Below, in pieces: positions 45,699 through 53,717 of a stretch of 64,000 bases of DNA (positions are counted from its first letter, which is position 1; each line of letters opens with the position of its first letter). The notes beneath the pieces are model-generated. The model saw only the letters and a program-made list of their open reading frames with translations, was not told where the DNA came from and did no database searches. Origin of the DNA: Spirulina major PCC 6313 (GTDB taxonomy: Bacteria > Cyanobacteriota > Cyanobacteriia > Cyanobacteriales > Spirulinaceae); assembly GCF_001890765.1 (NCBI RefSeq), contig NZ_KV878783.1, forward strand, positions 4,740,771 through 4,804,770, in the 5' to 3' direction. The translations under genes and the position numbers were made by a program.

Positions 45699-46697
45699 TT
45701 AGAGGGCCGTGGGGGTGGGGATTTGGTCGAGCATCGTTGGGGTGATGGGTTGATCGGCGGTGTGGGCCAGGATGCGATCGCTGTCGGTCAGTTCAGACGC
45801 GATCGCCACAGACTCCGTTGCCAAACCCTGGGCCACGGTATTCGATGCCACCCAATCGGCATAGTCTTCGGGGCTATGGACGATAATTTGCGATCGCATC
45901 CCGCCATGATACGCCCCACACAACTCTGCACAAACAATCGGGTACGTCCCCGTTTGCGTCGCCACAAAGCGGAGTTGAGTCGTTTTGCCCGGAATCGCAT
46001 CCTGCTTAATCCGAAACTCCGGTAACCAGAAGGCATGGAGCACATCTTTCGCTTCGATGTTGAGCTTGATATCTTGATCCACCGGCACATGCAATTCCCC
46101 GGTGACAATCCCCGTCTCTGGATAGGTGAAAATCCAGGCGTACTGCATCCCCGCCACATCAACTTCTAAATCCGCCATCCGCATTCCTTCTTCCGGCGTT
46201 GCCCCGATGCCATAGGCATTGGGGTCTGCACTAGCCAGCAGAGGCATCGCGTCCCCATCCCTGGGTAAGCTTGCCACCTGGACTGCGTGGTGGTGGGTAT
46301 GGTTGTGGGCCATTTGCCCGGCCGTATCAAAGCCTCCCATCTGGTTGTAGACCTGGACGCTGTAAATCCCTAGTCCAATGACTAAAAAGGCCGGGATCGC
46401 CGTCCAAAAAATTTCTAGGGAAAAATTACCTTTGACCGGAAAGCTATCACTTTCATCCCCCGGACGATGGCGAAACTTGATCACGGCATAGACAATCGCC
46501 CCCTCGACTACCAAAAATAGAGCTGTCCCAATCGTGACCATGACGTTGAACAAGTCATCGACCAAGGGAGCTTGGAGCGAAACTTGGGCCGGGAGAAGGC
46601 CGTTATTCTTTCCGTACCAAACGCTGACGGCTGTGACGACAACCCCAATCGTCAGCGTAATTAATGTACCGGGTACTGTTTCTTTTTCGTTAGCCAT
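45699..46697 (-). CDS. ctaC: Cytochrome c oxidase subunit II
   Basis: 332 aa. Two membrane helices (about 15-30 and 50-75, with a further one near 95-110 reading IFWTAIPAFLVIGLGIYSVQ) are followed by the periplasmic/lumenal CuA domain. CuA ligands are visible: VLHAFWLPEF His and CAELCGAYHGGM with both Cys, His and Met. A His-rich insert MAHNHTHHHAVQV (about residue 130) between the helices and the CuA domain is uncommon. First gene of the cox operon. Confidence 0.96.
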   Translation of the reverse strand: MANEKETVPGTLITLTIGVVVTAVSVWYGKNNGLLPAQVSLQAPLVDDLFNVMVTIGTALFLVVEGAIVYAVIKFRHRPGDESDSFPVKGNFSLEIFWTAIPAFLVIGLGIYSVQVYNQMGGFDTAGQMAHNHTHHHAVQVASLPRDGDAMPLLASADPNAYGIGATPEEGMRMADLEVDVAGMQYAWIFTYPETGIVTGELHVPVDQDIKLNIEAKDVLHAFWLPEFRIKQDAIPGKTTQLRFVATQTGTYPIVCAELCGAYHGGMRSQIIVHSPEDYADWVASNTVAQGLATESVAIASELTDSDRILAHTADQPITPTMLDQIPTPTAL

Positions 46698-47009
46698 AAG
46701 AGATTTTATTGTCGCTGTGTTGAACCAGTAGACGCTGGCTTGACACGGAATAAGACCAGGATCGATGCCCCCAGATTCTCATGGGTCTTGGAATCTGGAC
46801 ATTTGACCCTAGCCCCCCTTAAAATTTAGCGAATTTCTCTTTTGAAAATGCAGTGAATCCTACGAGAAGGGGCAATTTTAAGATTCTTTTACGCTTTGGG
46901 GAAGGTGATGGGGGGGTGCGCTTGAATTTTCGTGACAAACCACGAGACGCGATACACTAATAGCCAATCTGGGTTATGGTCTGGACTTTTTTCGTTTTCC
47001 CTTGACTTA
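46698..47009. other. Divergent promoter region, cox operon / YdcF-like gene
   Basis: 312 bases with no supported gene. Both promoters should be here. A poorly spaced -10-like TACACT lies at 46953-46958 for the rightward gene; I do not assign a -35. Confidence 0.35.
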
Positions 47010-47627
47010 ATGGTTCTGAAATTAGGGCTTCAGCGACGTTCTGGGGCGGTGCATCAATCTTCGCAACATCGAGTGTCCCTGTGGTTTTTACCGCTGGTGG
47101 TGTTGGCATTAATCGTGGCGTACAAACAGGTGCGGATGATCGTGGCTGAACCTCGTGCGGCCTTGGTGCTGGGGGGGTTGGAGGCGCGAGAATCCTACGC
47201 GGCTCAGTTGGCCCATGATGATCCGGGTTTGGAGGTGTGGGTGTCGTCGGGGAGTCCGGAGGCCTATGTCCAGGGGGTCTTTGCGTCGGCGGGGGTGGAG
47301 CGCGATCGCCTCCATCTCAACTACGATGCTGAAGATACTGTCACCAACTTCACCACCTTGGTGGATGACCTAGAGGCTGCGGGCATCAAGAGCATTTACC
47401 TGATTACCTCCGCTAACCATATGCACCGCGCTCGGATTATTGGGGAAGTGGTGCTCGGTAGTCGGGGCATTGTGATTAAACCCCTGCCCATTGAGGAAGG
47501 GGGAATCGCTCAAGAGTCTTGGGCAAAAAGTATGGTGGATGGGGGGCGGGCTATTTTATGGCTTTTCACCGGCCATACGGCGACCGAGTTGAAAGAGGAT
47601 CTCGGCCAGAAGCTGCGATCATGGTAG
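47010..47627 (+). CDS. YdcF/SanA-like (DUF218) membrane protein
   Basis: About 205 aa. One membrane helix near residues 25-45 (WFLPLVVLALIVAY) is followed by the DUF218 Rossmann-like domain: AALVLGGLEARES, then VWVSSGSPEAYVQG, DAEDTVTNFTTLV (the NT motif) and YLITSANHMHRARIIG. DUF218 proteins are tied to envelope or exopolysaccharide functions without a firm reaction. I choose ATG 47010; the frame opens at a GTG (46932). It converges on the symporter gene with a 10-base gap. Confidence 0.85.
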   Translation: MVLKLGLQRRSGAVHQSSQHRVSLWFLPLVVLALIVAYKQVRMIVAEPRAALVLGGLEARESYAAQLAHDDPGLEVWVSSGSPEAYVQGVFASAGVERDRLHLNYDAEDTVTNFTTLVDDLEAAGIKSIYLITSANHMHRARIIGEVVLGSRGIVIKPLPIEEGGIAQESWAKSMVDGGRAILWLFTGHTATELKEDLGQKLRSW

Positions 47628-47637
47628 GGCCATGGCG

Positions 47638-49431
47638 TTAGAGAGTGCCGCGATCGTCTAATCCGGGCCGGGGCATGGGGGGGATCACCTGTTGATCCAA
47701 CTTCCGCAGCCAGAACCAGGCGAGAATGCCTAGGATTAGCCAGATCCAACCAGTGAGCGATCGCAACAACAAGAACCCCCCCACGGAAAACATCGCCCCA
47801 AACAGCACAAAGGTCGCCGCAATCACCCGCAAACTATCCAGCTTCAGGTTTTGAATCGGTGCAATCCCGGTGCGCTCCCGTTGTCGTCGCCAGCCAATCC
47901 CCGCCGGACGGACTTTGCAATAGAACGCATCGAGGGTTTCGTCAGATTCCGGGGGCGTGACCAACATTACCGTAATCCACACCACCGCCGTGATCCCTGA
48001 AATCACCAGCAGGCGCGTCCCAAAGTCGGGGATCGCGCTCAGGGCTTCGGGGTTCAAACTGGTGATGAGGCCAATCACAAAGCCGCAGACCATCGCCGCC
48101 CATTCTGCCGCTGCGTTAATCCGCCACCAAAACCAGCGCAACATCAACACCAACCCCGGCCCCGTGCCGATCGCAATGACCAACCGGAAGACCGTGCTCA
48201 CATCTTCGGTAAAGAAGGCTGCCACACCGCCTAAGACCGTGACGAGGATCGATGCGAGCCGACCGACGAGTACCAGTTCCGTTTGAGGGGCTTCGGGGCG
48301 GAAAAAGCGGAGATAGAGATCATTGGTGAGGTAGGACGCGCCCCAGTTGATCGAGGTGGAAACGGTGCTCATGAACGCCGCCACGAGGGAGGCGACGGCT
48401 AAGCCGAGTAACCCCGTGGGGAGAAAGTCGAGCATTAGTTTTGGATAACCGAGTTCGCGATCGCTCAAATCCGGATAGATCACCAACGCCACCAACGCCA
48501 CCAAAATCCACGGCCAGGTCCGCACCACATAATGGAGGATATTAAATAACCACGCCGACTTTTCCGCCTCGGCTTCGTCCTTGGCCGCCGCGAGTCGTTG
48601 AATAAATTCGCCACCCCCATCACTGCGCCGGAACGACCACCACTGCACAAACACATAGGCGGAAAAGGTGGTGAGACTAATCCCGGCGGTGTCGCTCCAA
48701 CCCCAGTTTTCTGTTAAGGGAATGAAGGAAAGAGCATCAAAATCGGTGCTGGCCTGAACCATGGGAATTAATTCGTGAATGCCGCCCACATGGTTGACGG
48801 CGATCACCGCCACCATGATCGCCCCCAATAGACCGAGGAAAAACTGAAAAAAGTCCGTGGCCACCACACCCCACAGCCCTGAAAACCCGGAATAGACCAA
48901 CACAAAAATGCTCACCCCGACCACACTCCAGAGCTTCACATTTTGCCCCGGTTCAATGCCGACGCTCTGCCACAGTTCGAGGGCATCGACGACCTTGACC
49001 ATCGCCAGCATCGCGTAGCCGATGCCGATACAGTTAATCGGCAGGGCAAAGAGAAAGGCTTTCGTTCCGCGCAGGAAGGCGGCGGGCTTGCCGCCGTAGC
49101 GCATTTCTGTTAGTTGGGCATCGGTGACAATTTCCGACCGTCGCCACAGCCGCGCAAACACATAGATGAGGATGACATGGGCGATCGCAAAACTCCACCA
49201 TTCCCAATTGCCCACGATTCCCCGTGTTCCCACCACACCGGCAATATACAGGGGCGTATCAATGGAAAAGGTCGTCGCCGCCATACTCGTCCCGGCGAGC
49301 CACCAGGGGAGCGATCGCCCCGACACGAAAAAGTCCACCAAACTTTTCGACCCCTTCTGAGTCAAAAACAAGCCCAACCCCATCGCCAAGACGAGATAGA
49401 GCAGCACAATTAACCAATCCAACAGTTGCAT
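47638..49431 (-). CDS. Sodium:solute symporter family transporter
   Basis: A 597-aa membrane protein with about 13 helices. The SSS fold is recognised from the N-terminal LIVLLYLVLAMGLGLFLTQK, FFVSGRSLPWWLAGTSMAAT (the family GR.L signature) and AAFMSTVSTSINWGASYLTND. It would use the sodium gradient to import a small solute; the substrate cannot be named. The C-terminal 120 residues add a soluble part and two more helices. Single gene. Confidence 0.9.
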   Translation of the reverse strand: MQLLDWLIVLLYLVLAMGLGLFLTQKGSKSLVDFFVSGRSLPWWLAGTSMAATTFSIDTPLYIAGVVGTRGIVGNWEWWSFAIAHVILIYVFARLWRRSEIVTDAQLTEMRYGGKPAAFLRGTKAFLFALPINCIGIGYAMLAMVKVVDALELWQSVGIEPGQNVKLWSVVGVSIFVLVYSGFSGLWGVVATDFFQFFLGLLGAIMVAVIAVNHVGGIHELIPMVQASTDFDALSFIPLTENWGWSDTAGISLTTFSAYVFVQWWSFRRSDGGGEFIQRLAAAKDEAEAEKSAWLFNILHYVVRTWPWILVALVALVIYPDLSDRELGYPKLMLDFLPTGLLGLAVASLVAAFMSTVSTSINWGASYLTNDLYLRFFRPEAPQTELVLVGRLASILVTVLGGVAAFFTEDVSTVFRLVIAIGTGPGLVLMLRWFWWRINAAAEWAAMVCGFVIGLITSLNPEALSAIPDFGTRLLVISGITAVVWITVMLVTPPESDETLDAFYCKVRPAGIGWRRQRERTGIAPIQNLKLDSLRVIAATFVLFGAMFSVGGFLLLRSLTGWIWLILGILAWFWLRKLDQQVIPPMPRPGLDDRGTL

Positions 49432-49507
49432 AATCCTCTGGGTTTCCCGTTCTCGTTGCTCAGTCTATGGGCAAGTCTACCGATTAATCGACCCTCTGCA
49501 AGATGAA

Positions 49508-49939
49508 CTACACAATAGGATCAACAGACGGTGGATGCCAACCCGCTTTAACCCAGTTACGCCGAACAACCACAGCTAACGGATTATTCAACTGCAATGC
49601 GATCGCCGTGGCTCGTCCCACAGCCGTTAAACCCACGATATGCGTTCCCTCTTGATTCCAGGCAAAATGCTCTGACCACGTTTGGTGACGAGGATGAAAT
49701 ATCTTCATGGTTTCACCGGTTTCCGGATCAACAGCATCGGTTTTTGTCCATTTGTATTGATTACAAAGTTCACACGCCAGGCAAAGATTATCGAGATCAT
49801 CACTACCCCCTTTGGCCACCGGTTGAACATGGTCAATCTGCAAACGCCCCATAATGTAGTCTTGATGGCTGAGGCAATATTCACAATAATTCTTTGCCCG
49901 GGCTCGAACCTGTTGGCGAATCGTGTCGGAAAGAGGCAT
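49508..49939 (-). CDS. HNH endonuclease
   Basis: 143 aa. The zinc-bound HNH fold shows CEYC (residues ~19-22), LQIDHVQPVAKGGSDDLDNL with the DH and N, and CLACELCNQYK. The HNH family cuts DNA; many small cyanobacterial ones like this are of unknown role. Its ATG shares a base with the stop of the upstream RHH-like gene (TGATG), so the two are translationally coupled. Confidence 0.88.
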   Translation of the reverse strand: MPLSDTIRQQVRARAKNYCEYCLSHQDYIMGRLQIDHVQPVAKGGSDDLDNLCLACELCNQYKWTKTDAVDPETGETMKIFHPRHQTWSEHFAWNQEGTHIVGLTAVGRATAIALQLNNPLAVVVRRNWVKAGWHPPSVDPIV

Positions 49940-50331
49940 CAGTGAATCGCTAAGCCCCGTTGATGAGCTTCGGCGAGCGCCTCTGATTTACGCAATAGTC
50001 CGAGGCGATAAATTTGCATGAGGGTAAACAGTTCGTACCGTTCTGCGGGTGGGAGACCCTGGGCTTTGCCGTGGGCTTGTAACTCACCCAGGCGATGATT
50101 TTGGGCAGCATTCATCTTGAGCGCGGCAAGTTCCATCACCTCGGCATCGGTGAGTTGCGCGACTGGGGTGTAGAAGTGGATGGGCAAAGCGTCGTCAAGC
50201 TCGGAGGGGTCTGGGTTGAGGGCTTGGTGTAACAGTTGCCCGATCAGATAGTTAAGGTCTTGTCCTTGCTGCTCAGCTTGCGATCGCAATTGAGCTTCCA
50301 TTTCAGGATTGAGCGTAATCGTGAACGTCAT
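49939..50331 (-). CDS. Ribbon-helix-helix-like protein, partner of HNH gene
   Basis: 130 aa. The N-terminal ~40 residues (TFTITLNPEMEAQLRSQAEQ, then QGQDLNYLIGQLLHQAL) have the beta strand plus two helices of an RHH DNA-binding domain. The rest is helical and polar. Together with the one-base overlap to the HNH gene this could be a repressor-nuclease or antitoxin-toxin type pair (inference). The frame opens at 50364; ATG 50331 fits the RHH start. Confidence 0.7.
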   Translation of the reverse strand: MTFTITLNPEMEAQLRSQAEQQGQDLNYLIGQLLHQALNPDPSELDDALPIHFYTPVAQLTDAEVMELAALKMNAAQNHRLGELQAHGKAQGLPPAERYELFTLMQIYRLGLLRKSEALAEAHQRGLAIH

Positions 50332-50428
50332 GGGAGGCAGGATATAGAGAGATGTGCCTTTCATTGTAAAGCGCGGAGATTTGTCCCAAGCTGCGATCGC
50401 GCCAGGATCCGCCTAGGGGAGACTTGAT

Positions 50429-50495
50429 CAAATTTCAGGGCTAGTCCCCCTAAAATTCTGGCTTGTGCGTGGCAACGTAAGATCGGTGCAGAGTG
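50429..50495 (+). pseudogene. Degenerate copy of GH116 5' end
   Basis: 50458-50495 matches 51203-51240 in the GH116 gene at about 31 of 38 bases (both encode ACAWQR-xIGAEW/stop), and CAAATTTC upstream matches too. It carries stop codons and is only about 65 bases long. It is probably left from a local duplication or insertion. Confidence 0.5.
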
Positions 50496-50546
50496 AAAAC
50501 TCTTTTCTACTAACTCATGCCGAGTACGACAAAGGGAGATGGAAAA

Positions 50547-50944
50547 ATGATCCCTACTTTTGATCAACAGCGCTATGGTCAACTGTTGGCAGATGCCCTG
50601 CCAGCGGTGATCACGACAGAGAATGAATACGATCGCCTCCTAGCGATCGCTGAAAAGCTCACCTTTTCAGAAACGCTAGAACCCGAAGCAGAAATGCTGT
50701 TAGATCTGTTGGTTCACCTCATCGAGCAGTATGAAAAAAACACTACTCGATCCCAGAGGTTGAGCCTCATGTGATGTTACAGCACTTGATTGAATCGAAA
50801 GAGATTCGGCAAGCGGATTTAGTGGGGATTATTGGTTCTAGTGGTGTGGTTTCCGAGGTGGTGAATGGGAAGCGGGCGATTAGTAAAGCTCAAGCTAAAG
50901 CCCTCGGTGATTATTTCCAAATCTCTCCGAGTGTATTTATTTAG
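50547..50944 (+). CDS. XRE/HigA-like antitoxin split by a -1 frameshift at A AAA AAC
   Basis: The first frame (50547-50774, 75 aa) encodes the helical N-terminus of an HTH-type antitoxin (PTFDQQRYGQLLADALPAVI, LDLLVHLIEQYEKN) and then 10 unrelated residues. The -1 frame directly continues the family sequence HYSIPEVEPHVMLQHLIESK, IRQADLVGIIGSSGVVSEVV, NGKRAISKAQAKALGDYF to a stop at 50942-50944. The frames meet at 50735-50741, which reads A AAA AAC in zero-frame phasing, a classic bacterial -1 slippery heptamer. A joined product would be about 132 aa, the usual size. This may be programmed frameshifting, a one-base loss in an A run, or a read error. No toxin gene lies beside it. GGGAG precedes the ATG. 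Confidence 0.75.
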
Positions 50945-51169
50945 ACATGAATCAACGGTGAGATTGATCACGATTTTCGGCAAGGAATCAGTGTGATCGC
51001 GATTTTTCTAGGGTGAAGTGGCGCGATCGCACCCTGAACCATGGATGAATTGAGCCGAGAAGGAGGCAGAGCGATCGCCCATGCACCGCCTAGGGGTACG
51101 GGGCTTGATAGAATCATTGGGTGCTTTAACAGTGCCTCTTTTATTCCTCTAGCCTGACCCCATTACCCT

Positions 51170-53590
51170 ATGAATGCCTTCCAAATTTCCCCTCCCGAAA
51201 TCCCGGCTTGCGCGTGGCAGCGTGCGATTGGGGCAGAGTGGGAGAAGCCCTATACGGTGCGCTACGCGAGTAATTTAGATGATGGCCCGTGGCATGGGAT
51301 GCCCTTGGGGGGTTTGGGGGCGGGGTGTATTGGGCGATCGCCCCGTGGGGATTTCAATCTCTGGCATTTGGACGGCGGCGAGCATGTGTTTCAAAACATC
51401 CCCGCTTGTCAGTTCAGCATTTTTGAACAGGTGGGCAACGAAGCCCCCCAAGCCTACGCCCTCAGTACCGAACTGCCGGACGATGGCACGCTCTCGGCTT
51501 GGCAATGGTATCCAAAAAATAAAGGCACCTATCACGCCCTCTATCCCCGCAGTTGGTATCAGTATGACGGCGTGTTTCAGAGTGAGATTACCTGTGAGCA
51601 GTTTTCGCCGGTGTGGGCGGGGTGCTATCAGGAGTCGAGCTATCCGGTGGGGGTGTTTGAATGGACGGTGCATAACCCAACGGACAAGCCGATCACGATG
51701 AGCATTATGCTCACCTGGCAAAATGTGGTGGGCTGGTTTACCAATGCGATTAAAAAGCCGACGGTGACGGTGCGGGACGATGGCAGCCCGGAATATGAGT
51801 ATCAGCCGAAATGGGGCGACAGCGAGGGCTGTTTTAACCAGTGGATTAATGATAATTATCGGGTTGGGGTGCTGATGGGGCGCGATCGCGGCGATCAAGT
51901 GCAGGAGGGTGATGGGCAGATTGCGATCGCTAGCGTCACCAACGCCACCATGGAAGCCTATTATCTCAGCCGTTGGAATCCGGCCGGGGATGGGGACGAG
52001 GTGTGGAAGTTCTTTTCCACCCAGGGAATGCTCCCGGATCAACAGGACGAAACCCCTGCTGCTGCTGGGGAACAGGTGGCCGGAGCCTTCACGATTCGCT
52101 TCACGGTGCGACCGGGGCGATCGCGCAAAATCCCCTTCATCCTCGCCTGGGATTTCCCCGTCACCGAATTCGCCCAAGGCATCAACTATTTCCGCCGTCA
52201 CACCGACTTTTTCGGCCGCACCGGGAACAATGCCTGGACCGTCATTCGCACCGCCCTCAAACATAGCGACACCTGGCGTGAAAAAATCCTCGCCTGGCAA
52301 ACCCCGATTTTGAACCGCGACGACCTCCCCGACTGGTTCAAAATGGCTCTCTTTAATGAGCTTTACCTGCTCACCGACGGCGGCACGCTCTGGAGCGCAG
52401 GCACAGAAACCGACCCCATCGGCCAATTCGGCATCCTCGAATGTATCGATTATCGTTGGTACGAAAGTCTCGATGTGCGCTTGTACGGCTCTTTTGCCAC
52501 GATGATGCTCTTCCCCCGTTTGGACAAAGCGATCCTCGAAGCCTTCGCCCGCGCCATCCCCACCGCCGACGACACCCCCCGGATCATCGGCTACAACCAA
52601 GCCCCCGCCATCCGCAAGGCCGGCGGTGCCACGCCCCACGACCTCGGCGCACCCAACGAACACCCCTGGGAAAAGAGCAACTACACCAGCTACCAAGACT
52701 GCAACCAATGGAAGGATCTCCCCAGTGATTTCGTCCTTCAGGTCTATCGCAACTATCTACTCACGGGGGCGAAGGATGTGGATTTCTTGTGGGAATGTTG
52801 GGGTGCGATCCCGATCGCGTTGGACTATCTCAAGGCGTTTGACCTTGACGGCGACGGCATCCCGGAAAATTCCGGCGCACCGGATCAGACGTTTGATGAT
52901 TGGCAGTTGCGCGGCATCAGTGCCTATTGTGGGGCGTTGTGGATTGCGGCGTTGGAGGCTGCGATCGCGATCGGCGTGATCCTGATCGACAATCCCCCCA
53001 ACAACCCCCTCCTCCAACCCGCCGACTATCCCCAAGGCATCACCAAACACCTCGAACAATACCGCGACTGGCTCCGCCAAGCCCGCCCCCTCTACCAAGA
53101 AACCCTCTGGAACGGCAGTTTCTATCGCCTCGACAGTGAAAGCGGCTCTGATGTGGTGATGGCGGATCAACTCTGCGGCCAGTTCTACGCTCAGTTGCTC
53201 GATTTACCCGATGTAGTGGATCGCACCCATGCGGAAACGGCCCTGCGCACGGTGTACGAGTCCTGTTTTAAAAAGTTCTACGACGGCAAATTCGGCGCGG
53301 CCAATGGTGTCCTGATCGACGGCAGCCCGGAAAACCCCAACGCCACCCACCCCCTCGAAGTCTGGACGGGCATCAATTTCGGCCTCGCGGCCTACATGGT
53401 GTCAATGGGCATGAAGGAGGAAGCCTTTGAAATGGCGGAAGCCGTGGTCAAACAAATCTACGATAACGGTCTCCAATTCCGCACCCCAGAAGCCATCACC
53501 CCCGTCGGCACATTCCGCGCCTGTCACTACCTCCGCGCCCTCGCCATCTGGGGAATGTACGGGGTATTGACGGACTTTAAAGGAAAGTAG
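51170..53590 (+). CDS. GH116 beta-glucosidase / GBA2-type glucosylceramidase family
   Basis: 806 aa. The N-terminal beta-sandwich begins WHGMPLGGLGAGCIGRSPRG, the GBA2 N-domain signature. The C-terminal (alpha/alpha)6 catalytic domain has YRWYESLDVRLYGSF (candidate nucleophile Glu about 432) and GAPDQTFDDWQLRG (candidate acid/base Asp about 572-577). The family cleaves beta-glucosides, in animals glucosylceramide; the bacterial substrate is unknown. No signal peptide, so probably cytoplasmic. Full length. Confidence 0.92.
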   Translation: MNAFQISPPEIPACAWQRAIGAEWEKPYTVRYASNLDDGPWHGMPLGGLGAGCIGRSPRGDFNLWHLDGGEHVFQNIPACQFSIFEQVGNEAPQAYALSTELPDDGTLSAWQWYPKNKGTYHALYPRSWYQYDGVFQSEITCEQFSPVWAGCYQESSYPVGVFEWTVHNPTDKPITMSIMLTWQNVVGWFTNAIKKPTVTVRDDGSPEYEYQPKWGDSEGCFNQWINDNYRVGVLMGRDRGDQVQEGDGQIAIASVTNATMEAYYLSRWNPAGDGDEVWKFFSTQGMLPDQQDETPAAAGEQVAGAFTIRFTVRPGRSRKIPFILAWDFPVTEFAQGINYFRRHTDFFGRTGNNAWTVIRTALKHSDTWREKILAWQTPILNRDDLPDWFKMALFNELYLLTDGGTLWSAGTETDPIGQFGILECIDYRWYESLDVRLYGSFATMMLFPRLDKAILEAFARAIPTADDTPRIIGYNQAPAIRKAGGATPHDLGAPNEHPWEKSNYTSYQDCNQWKDLPSDFVLQVYRNYLLTGAKDVDFLWECWGAIPIALDYLKAFDLDGDGIPENSGAPDQTFDDWQLRGISAYCGALWIAALEAAIAIGVILIDNPPNNPLLQPADYPQGITKHLEQYRDWLRQARPLYQETLWNGSFYRLDSESGSDVVMADQLCGQFYAQLLDLPDVVDRTHAETALRTVYESCFKKFYDGKFGAANGVLIDGSPENPNATHPLEVWTGINFGLAAYMVSMGMKEEAFEMAEAVVKQIYDNGLQFRTPEAITPVGTFRACHYLRALAIWGMYGVLTDFKGK

Positions 53591-53607
53591 CAACTCCATC
53601 ACGGACG

Positions 53608-53646
53608 AACAAAGTAAGGTGAGTGATCATTTCACCCTACTTTGTT
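53608..53646. terminator. Strong hairpin after GH116 gene
   Basis: AACAAAGTAAGGTGA and TCACCCTACTTTGTT pair almost completely (53608-53622 with about 53632-53646). There is no T-run after it, so it may be a terminator of weaker kind or a transcript-end stabiliser. Confidence 0.55.
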
Positions 53647-53717
53647 AACTCAAGCAAGAAGTTCAATTGAACTCACAGAAGCTTATATCAATAATTCAAA
53701 TTTATACTTATAAAGCT

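Noticed and set aside
51275-52708. Long open frame of 477 codons opposite the GH116 gene
   Set aside because: Low-complexity translation with no motifs; it is an antisense shadow of a clear GH116 gene with codon bias.
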